A DNA stretch of 63,898 bases from Candidatus Woesearchaeota archaeon (GTDB taxonomy: Archaea; Nanobdellota; Nanobdellia; Woesearchaeales; JABMPP01). A program made the translations under genes and the position numbers. Location of the stretch: positions 259,045 through 322,942 of the forward strand of contig JAGVYD010000009.1 in NCBI GenBank assembly GCA_018303405.1, given 5' to 3'. Under the pieces are notes generated by a model, which saw only the letters and a program-made list of their open reading frames with translations, did not search any database and was not told the origin of the DNA. How positions within the stretch are numbered: position 1 is the stretch's first letter; each line of letters starts with the position of its first letter. Shown in pieces: positions 1 to 8,717 of the stretch.

Positions 1-276
1 GCAGATGCAAAGCCAAACCTTGAAATTGACAATAATGATGTGAGATGCACGCACGGAGTCACGATTGGGCAGCTCGACAAGGAAAAAATGTTTTACCTCA
101 TGAGCCGAGGGCTGAATGGGCAACAGGCAAAAAGAAAAATGGTGGAAGGCTTTCTTGAAGCAATGCTTTCCAGGCTGACTGTGCAACGGCTAAAAGACCA
201 AACCTCGCAAATAATCGCTGAAATAATGGAGAACATGCCAACTGACAATACCAAACCAAATGGCGGTGCTGCCTGA
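1..276 (+). CDS. Fe-S cluster assembly SufB/SufD family protein, C-terminal end (partial)
   Basis: This is the 3' end of a gene that begins before the window; the frame is open from base 1. The translated end contains the DVRCTHGVTIGQLD stretch, which matches the conserved C-terminal region of SufB/SufD, the beta-helix scaffold partners of the SufC ATPase. A run of helices and a short polar tail follow. It overlaps or abuts the cysteine desulfurase gene, whose likely ATG lies two bases after this TGA, so the genes are probably translationally coupled. SufB and SufD cannot be told apart from about 90 residues. Confidence 0.85.
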   Translation, partial: ADAKPNLEIDNNDVRCTHGVTIGQLDKEKMFYLMSRGLNGQQAKRKMVEGFLEAMLSRLTVQRLKDQTSQIIAEIMENMPTDNTKPNGGAA

Positions 277-277
277 A

Positions 278-1510
278 ATGCTGGACGTCACAAAAATCAG
301 GAAGGATTTTCCGATTCTGGGCAGGAAAATCAATGGGAAGAGCCTGGTTTATCTTGACAACGCAGCAACCTCCCAAAAACCGGTTTCTGTAATCAGCGCC
401 ATCAAGAATTATTATGAAAAAAGCAATTCCAATATCCACCGGTCTATCCATACCCTGAGCCAGGAAGCAACAGAGTCTTATGAGGGCGCAAGGAAAAAGA
501 CTGCAAAACATGTGAACTGGGAGGAAGAGGCCACAATATTCACAAGAAACACAACAGAAAGCCTCAACCTGGTAATGCGTGCATGGGGCATGAAGAATAT
601 ACGAAAAGGCGATGAAATTGTGCTCACAGAAATGGAGCATCACAGCAACCTTGTGCCATGGCAGTTCCTTGCCAAATCCAGGGGAGCGCAGCTGAAATTC
701 CTGTCAGTAGACGCCAAAACCGGAAAAATAAAGACTGACGAATTCCACAATAAAATCACAGGAAAAACCAAGCTTGTAAGCGTCTGCCACATGTCCAATG
801 TGCTCGGAACCATAAACCCTGTCGATGAAATTGCCAATATTGCGCATGAGAATGGGGCGATTTTTGTGCTTGATGCAGCACAGTCGGTTCCGCATTTCCC
901 ATTCAACGGAAAGCAGCATGACTTTGATTTTGTCGCATTTTCAGGCCACAAAATGCTGGGCCCCATGGGAATTGGCGTCCTGCTTGGAAAAAAAGATATC
1001 CTGGAAGAAATGGACCCTTTCCTTTTTGGAGGGGACATGATTGCGAGGGTGGAGCTTGAAAAAACAGAGTATGACACGATTCCGGGAAAGTTAGAGGCAG
1101 GGACACCAAATGTCGCAGGCGCTGCAGGACTTGGGGCAGCAGTTGATTATTTAAACAAGATTGGCATGGGCAATGTGAAGTCCCATTGCGACAGCCTGAC
1201 AAAATATGCCCTTGAAAAATTAAGCGAAATCAATCAATTGACACTGTATGGCCCAAAAGACACGAAAATGCGCGGCAGTGTTATTTCCTTCAGCCTGGGG
1301 GATGTCCATCCACATGACCTCTCGACTTTGCTCGACCGGGATGGGGTTGCAGTGCGGGGCGGCCATCATTGCGCAATGCCGCTCACAAAAGTTCTGGGCG
1401 TGACTGCCACGACCCGGGCAAGCCTTTACCTCTACAATACCAAGGAAGAGATTGACCAATTGGCATTGTCACTGAAAAAAGCATCAGAGGTTTTCAAGCT
1501 GGATAGATAA
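278..1510 (+). CDS. sufS: Cysteine desulfurase SufS
   Basis: This PLP-dependent enzyme removes sulfur from cysteine and passes it to the Fe-S assembly machinery. The start is placed at 278 because the protein then begins MLDVTKIRKDFPIL, the usual start of group II (SufS/CsdA-type) desulfurases; an in-frame ATG at 260 would overlap the upstream gene. The substrate region LDNAATSQKP is near the N-terminus, the PLP lysine is in FSGHKML (codon at 950), and the catalytic cysteine is in RGGHHCAMPL (codon at 1370). At 410 residues it has family length. It sits between sufB/D and the scaffold gene, separated from the latter by two bases, so this is one operon. Confidence 0.95.
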   Translation: MLDVTKIRKDFPILGRKINGKSLVYLDNAATSQKPVSVISAIKNYYEKSNSNIHRSIHTLSQEATESYEGARKKTAKHVNWEEEATIFTRNTTESLNLVMRAWGMKNIRKGDEIVLTEMEHHSNLVPWQFLAKSRGAQLKFLSVDAKTGKIKTDEFHNKITGKTKLVSVCHMSNVLGTINPVDEIANIAHENGAIFVLDAAQSVPHFPFNGKQHDFDFVAFSGHKMLGPMGIGVLLGKKDILEEMDPFLFGGDMIARVELEKTEYDTIPGKLEAGTPNVAGAAGLGAAVDYLNKIGMGNVKSHCDSLTKYALEKLSEINQLTLYGPKDTKMRGSVISFSLGDVHPHDLSTLLDRDGVAVRGGHHCAMPLTKVLGVTATTRASLYLYNTKEEIDQLALSLKKASEVFKLDR

Positions 1511-1512
1511 AA

Positions 1513-1968
1513 ATGACACAGAAGCCAAGCCATGACACAGGAAAAGGGCAGGGTGTGAATTTCCAGGACCCCCTTTACAGGGAAAACATACTTGACCATT
1601 ACAGGCATCCAAGAAATTTTGGCAGGATTGAAAACCCAACTGTCACATTTCACGGTGATAATCCAATTTGCGGGGATGAAATTGATATAGCCCTGCAACT
1701 GGACAAAAATAAAATTACCGATGCCAAATTCATTGGCAGGGGCTGCGCAATCAGCCAGGCTTCAGCTTCCATGCTGATGGAGACCCTGCCTGGCAAGACG
1801 ATGGAGCAGGCTTCGGGAATTTCAAAGGACAATATAATGGAAATGCTGGGCGTTGATGTGAATGCAACACGGCTCAAATGCGCCATATTGCCGCTCAAAG
1901 TGCTGGAAGGCGCCCTTTTCCTGCACAAAAAAGAGAATGAGCATAAGCTGAAAAAAAGGAATGGCTGA
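1513..1968 (+). CDS. sufU: Fe-S scaffold / sulfur-transfer protein SufU (NifU N-terminal family)
   Basis: This is a 151-residue IscU/SufU-fold protein. After a short leader it shows LYRENILDHYRHPRNFG, typical of the family, then the first cysteine in NPICGDE, the second in GRGCAISQAS and the third in RLKCAILP. These three cysteines bind zinc or a nascent cluster. The insert between the second and third cysteines favours SufU over IscU. SufU normally accepts persulfide from SufS, whose gene lies two bases upstream. Finding SufU in an archaeal cluster suggests a bacterial-type SUF system. It acts in the cytoplasm. Confidence 0.9.
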   Translation: MTQKPSHDTGKGQGVNFQDPLYRENILDHYRHPRNFGRIENPTVTFHGDNPICGDEIDIALQLDKNKITDAKFIGRGCAISQASASMLMETLPGKTMEQASGISKDNIMEMLGVDVNATRLKCAILPLKVLEGALFLHKKENEHKLKKRNG

Positions 1969-2033
1969 TTTGGGATGGGCAATCCAAGATAATATTGAAA
2001 TTAAGCATTGCGGATAAATTAAAGGTGATTGAA

Positions 2034-2792
2034 TTGAAAGAGCTTGAAATACAGAATTTGCATGTCGAAGTTGAAGGCAAGGAAATACTCAAGGGAATAA
2101 ACCTCACGGTCAATAAAGGCGAAGTTGCGGCATTGATGGGCCCCAATGGCTCGGGCAAAAGCACGCTGGCTTATACCCTGATTGGCCATCCTAAATACAA
2201 AATCACAGAAGGAAAAATATTTTTCAAGGGAGATGACATCACATCCCTGCCTGTTGACGAAAGGGCAAAAAAGGGCCTATTTCTCAGCTTCCAGTACCCG
2301 CAGGAAATCCCCGGGGTGACAATGGGCAACTTTTTGCGCACAGCATGGATGTCGCTCAAAGGTGAGAAGATTTCTGTCATGGATTTCATGAAAAAAATGA
2401 AGGAAAAAATGTCAATGCTGAAAATGGACCCTTCCTTCTCCACCAGGTACCTCAATGAGGGCTTTTCAGGAGGCGAGAAAAAGAGGGCCGAAATATTGCA
2501 GATGGCAGTGCTTGAGCCGGAAATGGCAATACTTGATGAAACAGACTCAGGCCTCGACATCGATGCGCTGAAAATCGTGTCAGAAGGGGTAAACAGCCTA
2601 AAGGGCCACAACCTTGGCGTGCTTATCATCACGCATTACCAGAGAATACTCAATTACATCAGGCCTGACAGGGTGCACATACTTGTCAATGGGAAGATTG
2701 CCAAGAGCGGCGGGGCAGACCTTGCCCATCATCTGGAAGAGTTTGGCTATGACTGGTTGCATGAGGAGGATGCCACAGGCCAGCCAAAATAA
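2034..2792 (+). CDS. sufC: Fe-S assembly ATPase SufC
   Basis: This ABC-type soluble ATPase forms a complex with SufB/SufD and drives cluster assembly. The Walker A is GPNGSGKST, the Q-loop lies in SFQYPQEIPG, the signature is FSGGEKKR and the Walker B is MAILDETDSGLD, all matching SufC. The TTG start at 2034 is preferred because a GGTGA sequence (2024-2028) lies five bases before it and the protein then begins with KELEIQNLHVEVEGKEIL; an earlier in-frame TTG at 1995 has no such site. The length of 252 residues is standard. It is the last gene of the suf cluster. Confidence 0.94.
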   Translation: MKELEIQNLHVEVEGKEILKGINLTVNKGEVAALMGPNGSGKSTLAYTLIGHPKYKITEGKIFFKGDDITSLPVDERAKKGLFLSFQYPQEIPGVTMGNFLRTAWMSLKGEKISVMDFMKKMKEKMSMLKMDPSFSTRYLNEGFSGGEKKRAEILQMAVLEPEMAILDETDSGLDIDALKIVSEGVNSLKGHNLGVLIITHYQRILNYIRPDRVHILVNGKIAKSGGADLAHHLEEFGYDWLHEEDATGQPK

Positions 2793-2844
2793 TTTTTTGC
2801 ATTTCAAATTTTCCGCCAGCCACACACTTGGCATGCCATAAAGA

Positions 2845-3303
2845 TCAGACCCTGATTGGGATTTCTTCCTTGCTTATCCTGTCCACCGTCTCAAACATGC
2901 TCCTCAATCCCATCTCAAGGCTGTCTTCATCGCAAATCTTAGAATGCGTATATGGGTAAATTATCCATTTTTTGTCTGTCTGTGAAAATGGGTTGGCAAA
3001 GTACACGCAAAAATTCCTGTGCTTCACCAATTCCTTCCAGTTGTCCAGGAGGGCCTTGAAAGCCTCAGGAGTATTGAAAGTTACAACAGCCAGATGCATA
3101 TCCTCATCAGCTGCAAAATATTTCAGGGCATCATAGAATGACTGCAAGACCGGCCGGATAAGCACAACCTGTTCCCTGTCCCTGTATTTTACCAGGAGCT
3201 CAGAGCCCTTTTCCTCAATTGCATTGAGGTTTTTGGCAATCAGGTTTTTGTTCTTAATGAACTCCCTTGCCCAGTCCATGAGAAACTGCGTTGCCTTTTC
3301 CAT
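2845..3303 (-). CDS. Conserved hypothetical protein
   Basis: I do not recognise this 152-residue soluble protein. It is mixed alpha/beta, rich in Lys and aromatic residues, with no signal peptide or membrane segment. The ATG at 3303 follows GGGTTG closely; an in-frame TTG two codons earlier is less likely. It lies about 20 bases after the DUF4346-like gene on the same strand and is probably cotranscribed with it. No catalytic motif is apparent. Confidence 0.7.
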   Translation of the reverse strand: MEKATQFLMDWAREFIKNKNLIAKNLNAIEEKGSELLVKYRDREQVVLIRPVLQSFYDALKYFAADEDMHLAVVTFNTPEAFKALLDNWKELVKHRNFCVYFANPFSQTDKKWIIYPYTHSKICDEDSLEMGLRSMFETVDRISKEEIPIRV

Positions 3304-3323
3304 AGCCAACCCTTTTTTTGCCG

Positions 3324-3677
3324 CTACTTCCTTTTGCCCTTGATTTTATTTTCCTTGTTAACCAGCTCATCATCCTGCACATACTTCAGGCCGAGCTGCA
3401 TGGCAACATAGGCCTTCTCAAGCTCCTTCCCAAGATAGGCGGCGTGGTCCAGCCTGGAGACCATGCCAAGCTTTGCCATTGTGAAATATATTTCCTGCGG
3501 GGTCTTGCCTGTCACCATTGCCTTTATGCCGTGCTTTCCCTTTTTTGGCAGCCCGGGGCAGTAGCCTACTTCCATCCTCTCGAGCCTCTGGTTTATCCTT
3601 ATCAGAAAATAGCCCTTTGGGTCCATTTTCCAGTCCTTGTACTTGTCATAGCTTCCCTTGATAATGCGCATCTTCAT
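3324..3677 (-). CDS. DUF4346-like domain protein
   Basis: This is a short 117-residue protein with WKMDPKGYFLIRIN near residue 16 and SRLDHAAYLGKELEKA near residue 80. These patterns resemble DUF4346, a small domain found alone in archaea and at the end of some dihydropteroate-synthase-related and MtrA-like proteins. The function of the free-standing form is not known. A TATA-like sequence (TTTATATAT, about 3695-3704 on the minus strand) is about 25 bases before the start, which suggests a leaderless transcript. The ATG at 3671 is an alternative start. It heads a likely two-gene operon with the hypothetical gene downstream. Confidence 0.6.
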   Translation of the reverse strand: MKMRIIKGSYDKYKDWKMDPKGYFLIRINQRLERMEVGYCPGLPKKGKHGIKAMVTGKTPQEIYFTMAKLGMVSRLDHAAYLGKELEKAYVAMQLGLKYVQDDELVNKENKIKGKRK

Positions 3678-3770
3678 GCCCCAGCAGAATTTGCATCAAT
3701 ATATAAAATTTACCAGCGTTAGATGGGAATCTATTTTTCTTCCCCGCTCCAGCCGAAACAAAGCATGAAT

Positions 3771-6128
3771 TTATCCAAAATCAGCAAGCGAGGACTGCTT
3801 ATGGCCTTTAATGACCTCGTCAAAGCTCTTGTCGAAGAAAACAAGCACTGAATCTGCGAGGGGCTTCACCTGCTTTTCTATGTAATGCTGGTAATCAATC
3901 CTGCTTTTCCTCATTTCAACAGGCTCGGGGCCGTTTTCTGTCATGTAATACTCAATAAGCCCTGATTTTTTCCTGCCCATCATTCTTGCAGCCTTTATAT
4001 GCGGAGGCGTTGTTTTGGTGTATTCATCAACAGATTTCCTGATGGCTTTTTTGTAGATGAGCAGGCCATCATATTCCCCTTTTTTCAGCTTATCAACAAA
4101 ATCATTTACAAACTCGTCGATTCTTTCGCCCTTGAAAATAAGCTCGAGCATTTCAAGCTGGAATTTCTTTGCGAGGCCGGTCCAGTCCCTTCTCACAAAT
4201 TCCAGGCCAACGAACTCCATCTTGTCCTGCCCCTTCACCTCAACAATGCCCGCATACCTTTTTTTGGCGCCCTCTTCGCTTCCTCTCACTTTTGGCATGA
4301 GGAATTTCTTGTAGACTTTCTCGAATTCCAGCTCAAGGACACTGTCCCTCCCGTAATTGTCCCTGATATACTTCCTGAAAAACTCATTCATGCCGTCCTG
4401 CAATTCATGCCCTATCCTAACTGCGTCCTTGTATTCCAATACTGTCTCAGGCTTCACAAAAATTGAGTCGGTGTCGCCATAAATCACCATGAAACCCCTG
4501 TCAGCTATTTTTTCAGCGCAGAGCTTGATGAAGAACTGCCCAAAATGGGTAATCGCATTGGCAATCTCCAGGTTGTAAAACCTGCATGTCGGGTTTGCCA
4601 GGACGCCGAACAGGGAGTTCATCAGTATCTTGATTGCATTTGATTCCAGCTTGTTGTTTTCCTTCTTTGCCCGGTCCCTCTGCTCCCAGAGCTGCTGGAT
4701 AAGCCTCGGGAGGATGCCATCCCTGTTCCTGAAATGAGCGCCATTGGGCGCCTCAATCAGCTCATCCTTCTTGAAAGAATGAATCCTGTCCCTTTTCACA
4801 AAATCCAGCGGGTCAATATTCATTGTGCGCATGATGCTCGGATACAGGCTCTTGAAGTCAAGGACAATTATGTTCTCATAAATGCCAGGGACTGATTTTC
4901 TCACAAAGCCCCCCTTGATCCTTTCGTCAGACTCATTCGCAGCGCTTGAAGGCGCAACATAGCCGTTTTTCTGCAGCTCTTTGAGGTAAAGGGAATCAAG
5001 CGAGGCGACGCTTGCATTTACCCTGTCCAGCTGCATCCTTGTCAGCATGCTTCTACGGATTGTGAGCTCAACCAGCTTCTGCTTTTCCAGGATCTCATAA
5101 ACAAGCTCGGAGTCATGAAGGTTATAATTTATCAGGTGCTGGGGGTCTTTTTCGAATGCCTTTTCTATTTCCTCCTTCCAGCTTTCACCCTGCTGGATTA
5201 TCTTTTCCTTGCCAAGGAGGCTTTTTGCAACTGTATTGAGCTTATAGTCCTCCATTTTCACGAACGACATCTTCATGAGGTGTATGCCGTCAAGCACGGC
5301 CCTGCCAACAACATCTGCCTTGGAGTCCAAGAAGAACGAGTCCGTCATCCTGAGCTTGCTGGCTTCATTGCCCCTGCCAAGCGCAAAGGGGATTTTGTAG
5401 CGCTCCATCCTTTCCTTGATAACCTTCAAATCAAAATCTATAAGGTTCCAGCCTGTTATAATATCCGGGTCAAGCTTATCGACCAACTCCTTGAACCGCA
5501 AAAGCATCTCCTCTTCATTGTTGAAGCTTTCTGCATGCTGGAAATCACCGGGCTTTGCAATAAGGACTTTCTTGTAATCCTCTGCATAAATTGAAATGCT
5601 GAATATCCTTGTAGCCTCGCCGTCGGTTTCAATGTCCATGGAAAGAATCCTGAGATTTGGCTGGTAAACAGTCGGAGAAATCCCAGGCTCATAATAGACC
5701 CTGTCCACTTTTTCCCCTGCTTCACGGCCTGCCTGGTGCTTGCCTTCAATTTTTATGCAGCCCTTGATGTCCTGGTCGATCAGGTACCTATATGTGAACC
5801 TGATATCAGCTTCATAGCATCCAATGCCATTTTCCACAAGGACCTGCTTGGCGCCTGGCACATCCCTCGGATTCCATAGCACAACCTTGGACACTTCATT
5901 CTCATCAAAATCCCTTAGGCCCGTATCCTCATAATCTGCCTTGACAACAGCTTCTGCCTTTTTCCTGTCTGCTTTTTTGATGAAGAAATATGGCCTGGTG
6001 TGCTTAATCACAAGAAAGCTTTCCCCACTTTCCAGGCGGCCATAAAGGTAGATAAACGCCTTTTCGAGATTGTCAACAACCCTGATTCTATATGTCGGGT
6101 ACACGATAAATCCATTAATGCTGTCCAT
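3771..6128 (-). CDS. polB: DNA polymerase family B
   Basis: This replicative DNA polymerase has 3'-5' proofreading and 785 residues. Exonuclease motif I is SMDIETDGE (acidic residues near 165-167), and motif II is in DPDIITGWNLIDFD. Polymerase motif A is DFKSLYPSI (about 422-430), motif B is in KILMNSLFGVL and motif C is YGDTDS (about 549-554), so all catalytic acids are present. No intein interrupts the motifs, although these are frequent intein sites in archaeal PolB. The length fits archaeal PolB. A TATA-like stretch (ATTTATATAATT, near 6148-6160) lies about 22-30 bases before the ATG, so the transcript may be nearly leaderless. Confidence 0.97.
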   Translation of the reverse strand: MDSINGFIVYPTYRIRVVDNLEKAFIYLYGRLESGESFLVIKHTRPYFFIKKADRKKAEAVVKADYEDTGLRDFDENEVSKVVLWNPRDVPGAKQVLVENGIGCYEADIRFTYRYLIDQDIKGCIKIEGKHQAGREAGEKVDRVYYEPGISPTVYQPNLRILSMDIETDGEATRIFSISIYAEDYKKVLIAKPGDFQHAESFNNEEEMLLRFKELVDKLDPDIITGWNLIDFDLKVIKERMERYKIPFALGRGNEASKLRMTDSFFLDSKADVVGRAVLDGIHLMKMSFVKMEDYKLNTVAKSLLGKEKIIQQGESWKEEIEKAFEKDPQHLINYNLHDSELVYEILEKQKLVELTIRRSMLTRMQLDRVNASVASLDSLYLKELQKNGYVAPSSAANESDERIKGGFVRKSVPGIYENIIVLDFKSLYPSIMRTMNIDPLDFVKRDRIHSFKKDELIEAPNGAHFRNRDGILPRLIQQLWEQRDRAKKENNKLESNAIKILMNSLFGVLANPTCRFYNLEIANAITHFGQFFIKLCAEKIADRGFMVIYGDTDSIFVKPETVLEYKDAVRIGHELQDGMNEFFRKYIRDNYGRDSVLELEFEKVYKKFLMPKVRGSEEGAKKRYAGIVEVKGQDKMEFVGLEFVRRDWTGLAKKFQLEMLELIFKGERIDEFVNDFVDKLKKGEYDGLLIYKKAIRKSVDEYTKTTPPHIKAARMMGRKKSGLIEYYMTENGPEPVEMRKSRIDYQHYIEKQVKPLADSVLVFFDKSFDEVIKGHKQSSLADFG

Positions 6129-6173
6129 ACGCCTAAAAAATGGAGGGAATTATATAAATCTTAAGTAAGAATG

Positions 6174-6478
6174 GGCGCTGTCCAGAATCTCGCCTTCGGC
6201 TCGAGTTTTGGCATCTGTTCGCCTTCAACTCTAGGAAAAAATTGCATTTTTCTCTCTGGAACTTGACATGTCAGAAATCGACTTCGCACGCTCCGAGCTT
6301 TAGCTCGGTGAAAGAATATCGATTTCTGAGCATGATGGAAATCTTCGATTTCCAGCATCCTTGATGCTCAAGAACTGCTCACTTTTTAGGCAGTATCCAA
6401 ACACGCTGCCTGCTTTAGCAGGCAGTTCTTGACAAGCCTCACAAAATTGATGCCAAAACCAAGTCTCTGGACAGCGCT
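6174..6478. mobile_element. Palindromic element, family A copy 1, with 9-bp target duplication
   Basis: A 305-bp intergenic element has terminal inverted repeats GCGCTGTCCAGA / TCTGGACAGCGC. It is flanked by identical 9-bp direct repeats GTAAGAATG at 6165-6173 and 6479-6487, a clear target-site duplication. Inside the ends it carries GTTTTGGCATC, paired with GATGCCAAAAC, and a small CGCCTTCGGCTCG segment, both shared in position with copies at 10141 and 52057. It contains an inserted repeat of another family (6268-6433). It encodes no protein; the short minus-strand open frame here is an artefact. It lies between polB and the ECF-type membrane gene. Confidence 0.8.
6268..6433. repeat. Multi-hairpin repeat, family B copy 1 (nested in family A)
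   Basis: This is nearly identical to 51164-51331, with a few differences around the centre. TTGAC occurs just before the left end (6263-6267) and again at the right end (6429-6433). Internal hairpins are CAGAAATCGA/TCGATTTCTG enclosing CCGAGC/GCTCGG, then GGAAATC/GATTTCC, then CTGCCTGC/GCAGGCAG. The lack of terminal inverted repeats and the subterminal hairpins resemble non-autonomous IS200/IS605-type (PATE) elements. It interrupts the centre of family A copy 1. Confidence 0.7.
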
Positions 6479-6521
6479 GTAAGAATGAAACCCAAACAAA
6501 CAGGAAAGAAATAAGAAAAAA

Positions 6522-7226
6522 TTACGCAAAAGCGTATTTCTTGTCAACTTCCACTGCACCTGATGTCCATTTTTCATCCAATTTAGCCAATATTGTGTTG
6601 AACAATATGTAAGTGAATGCCATGCCAAGTGCAAACAGCCCCCTTTCGTAGGCGATAACAGGGATAAGGCCTATCCACTGGCTTGCAGTCATCGGCACTG
6701 TCCAAATCCAGAGTGCGCCACCAACTGCATGCTGGGTGAATGTGGCGCCAAGGCTTTTCAGCATAAGCATGTCCCCGTACTTTTTCGGAAGTATATATGG
6801 CAGCATCGGTATTGTCCAATACAGCGTGAAAAACCAGACAGTTCTGCCAACAGGATGCAGCAGGAACATTACAATGGCCATCGCCGGTATAAATATGCCA
6901 AGCCTCTTTTTATTTCGGGAACCGAAATAAAATGTTGCGAATAAAACGGGGATGAGTCTCAACATGTTGAGCAATGTCCATTGGCTTCCCTGCAGCAAAT
7001 GGTTGGAAACCTCTGCCAGCAGAACTGCTGTAATTCCGAGAAAAGGACCAAGGAATATGCCTGCAACAGGCGCAAAAAACTGAAAGAGCGTAAAAAACTG
7101 GTTCTCAGCGCCCACAAGGGCTGAAAAATTGATTCTTTGTGCCACAAGCGCCAAAACGAAAAAGATGCCAAAAAAAGCGATTTTTTTAGTGGTCAAATTT
7201 TTTTTCAAGAATTTTTTTAGATGCAA
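6522..7226 (-). CDS. ECF transporter S component-like membrane protein
   Basis: This is a polytopic protein of 234 residues with about six predicted membrane segments. The N-terminal part (FFTLFQFFAPVAGIFLGPFLGITAVLLAEVSNHLL) resembles S components of energy-coupling-factor vitamin transporters, which bind a substrate and dock to an ATPase module. No ECF ATPase or T component is encoded nearby, so the substrate and partner are unknown. The start is a TTG with GGGTGA four bases upstream. It is divergent from the ArsB/NhaD-like transporter gene. The assignment rests on overall pattern, so another small-solute membrane family is possible. Confidence 0.55.
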   Translation of the reverse strand: MHLKKFLKKNLTTKKIAFFGIFFVLALVAQRINFSALVGAENQFFTLFQFFAPVAGIFLGPFLGITAVLLAEVSNHLLQGSQWTLLNMLRLIPVLFATFYFGSRNKKRLGIFIPAMAIVMFLLHPVGRTVWFFTLYWTIPMLPYILPKKYGDMLMLKSLGATFTQHAVGGALWIWTVPMTASQWIGLIPVIAYERGLFALGMAFTYILFNTILAKLDEKWTSGAVEVDKKYAFA

Positions 7227-7391
7227 TGTCTCACCCTTTTTCTGACAAAAGTCCAGTCATTTAAAAAGCTTTTGAATGGCCCGATTTTTTGGCGCCTTCA
7301 TCCATGTCAATTGGCTTGCATTGCATTCAAAGCCATACCAAAACTATTTAAACTGGGAAAAAATGAATTTGGCAAGAGAGGTTTTGCGATA

Positions 7392-8663
7392 ATGGATTTC
7401 TTAAAGTTCGCCACACTGCTAATTTTCTTAGTGGCATACATACTTATGGTTGGCTATTACAACAAAAAAGCAAGAATTATCTGGGCTGCTGTCATGGCCC
7501 TGCTTTTGCTGACTGTCATTTCACCCATGGAAGCACTTTTTGCCATCAATGGGAACGTGCTCGGCATCTATATCGGGATGCTGTTCATAAGCGAGGTTTT
7601 CATTTTCTCAAAAGTGCCTGATTTCCTTGCTGTTAAGCTTGTCAACAAGGCAAGCCGAATGTCAACGGTGCTTATCCTGGTCGCTGTGCTTTCAGGATTA
7701 CTGTCGATTGCGATTGAAAATGTGGCGGTTGTGCTGATCGTTGCGCCGATTGCATTGGCCCTTTCCAAAAAGCTTGAGATATCCCCTGTTCCACTGCTGA
7801 CGGCAGTTGCAATTTCCTCAAACCTGCAGGGCGTGGCAACCCTAATTGGCGACCCGCCAAGCATGCTGCTTGCGGGATTCGCGAAAATGACTTTCAATGA
7901 TTTCTTCTTTTTTGATGGGAAGCCTTCCCTGTTTTTTGCTGTGCAAATCGGGGCGGCTGCGTCACTTTTTGTCCTCTATTATTTTTTTAGGCGCCATTCA
8001 AAGCCCCATCAACAATTCGAGGAGGCACGGCCAAGGAGCTTTTTTCCATTGTTCCTGCTTTTATTTTTAGTGTTGGCCCTGGCATTTTCATCATTCCTGG
8101 ACCCTGAATTTCGCTATATGGCCGGGTTAATCTCGATGGTTTTTGCGCTTGCTGCAGTTATTTGGTACTCTTTCCAAAACAAGCCTGATGTGCAGCCTAT
8201 GCTCAAAAGGGTTGATTGGGAAACAGGCGCGTTCCTTGCCGGCGTATTTATTGTGGTTGACAGCCTTATCAAAGTGGGGGTCGTGCAGGACATGGCCCGG
8301 CTTATTTCAGGGTTTACAGGAACGAGTGTTTTTTTTACATATATAGTGATTGTTGTCGCTTCCCTGGTTTTTTCAGCCTTTGTGGACAATGTCCCCTACA
8401 TCGCAACCATGCTTCCTGTTGTCTACCAAGTTTCTGAGATAATGCATGTCAGCCCCTACCTCTTTTATTTTGGGCTCCTGATAGGCGCAAGTGTGGGCGG
8501 CAATATAACACCCATAGGCGCATCAGCGAATATTGTCGCAATGGGCATTGCCAAGAAAGAAGGGCATAATCCCCGATTCTGGGAATTTGTCAAAATGGGG
8601 CTGCCTTTCACAATTGTCTCAGCAACAGCATCATCTGTCTTTGTCTACCTATGGTTTGCCTAG
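7392..8663 (+). CDS. ArsB/NhaD/SLC13-type ion transporter
   Basis: This is a polytopic transporter of 423 residues with about 11 hydrophobic segments. Two repeat-like signature loops are visible: GVATLIGDPPSMLLAG in the first half and GGNITPIGASANIVAMG near the C-terminus, with FVDNVPYIATMLPV between them. These are typical of the ion transporter superfamily that includes ArsB, NhaD and citrate/Na+ symporters. The ion is not predictable; no arsenic genes are nearby. The start at 7392 is chosen because an open upstream extension has no membrane or family features, and a TATA-like ACTATTTAAAC (about 7340-7350) precedes it. Confidence 0.8.
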   Translation: MDFLKFATLLIFLVAYILMVGYYNKKARIIWAAVMALLLLTVISPMEALFAINGNVLGIYIGMLFISEVFIFSKVPDFLAVKLVNKASRMSTVLILVAVLSGLLSIAIENVAVVLIVAPIALALSKKLEISPVPLLTAVAISSNLQGVATLIGDPPSMLLAGFAKMTFNDFFFFDGKPSLFFAVQIGAAASLFVLYYFFRRHSKPHQQFEEARPRSFFPLFLLLFLVLALAFSSFLDPEFRYMAGLISMVFALAAVIWYSFQNKPDVQPMLKRVDWETGAFLAGVFIVVDSLIKVGVVQDMARLISGFTGTSVFFTYIVIVVASLVFSAFVDNVPYIATMLPVVYQVSEIMHVSPYLFYFGLLIGASVGGNITPIGASANIVAMGIAKKEGHNPRFWEFVKMGLPFTIVSATASSVFVYLWFA

Positions 8664-8717
8664 AAAATCTTGCAGCAATTTAGACTTTACACATGTGTCA
8701 GACCTTAGGCATTAATC

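Noticed and set aside
3771-6128. Search for an intein in DNA polymerase B
   Set aside because: Motifs A, B and C are continuous and the length is normal.
6161-6358. Minus-strand open frame in the family A/B repeats, with a related frame at 51126-51389
   Set aside because: The frames share sequence only because the family B repeat is shared. They have no ribosome site, are Arg/Phe-rich as expected of hairpin DNA and differ at the edges.
7221-7391. N-terminal extension of the ArsB/NhaD-like transporter
   Set aside because: It would start in the ribosome site of the divergent gene and includes the TATA-like box of the transporter itself.
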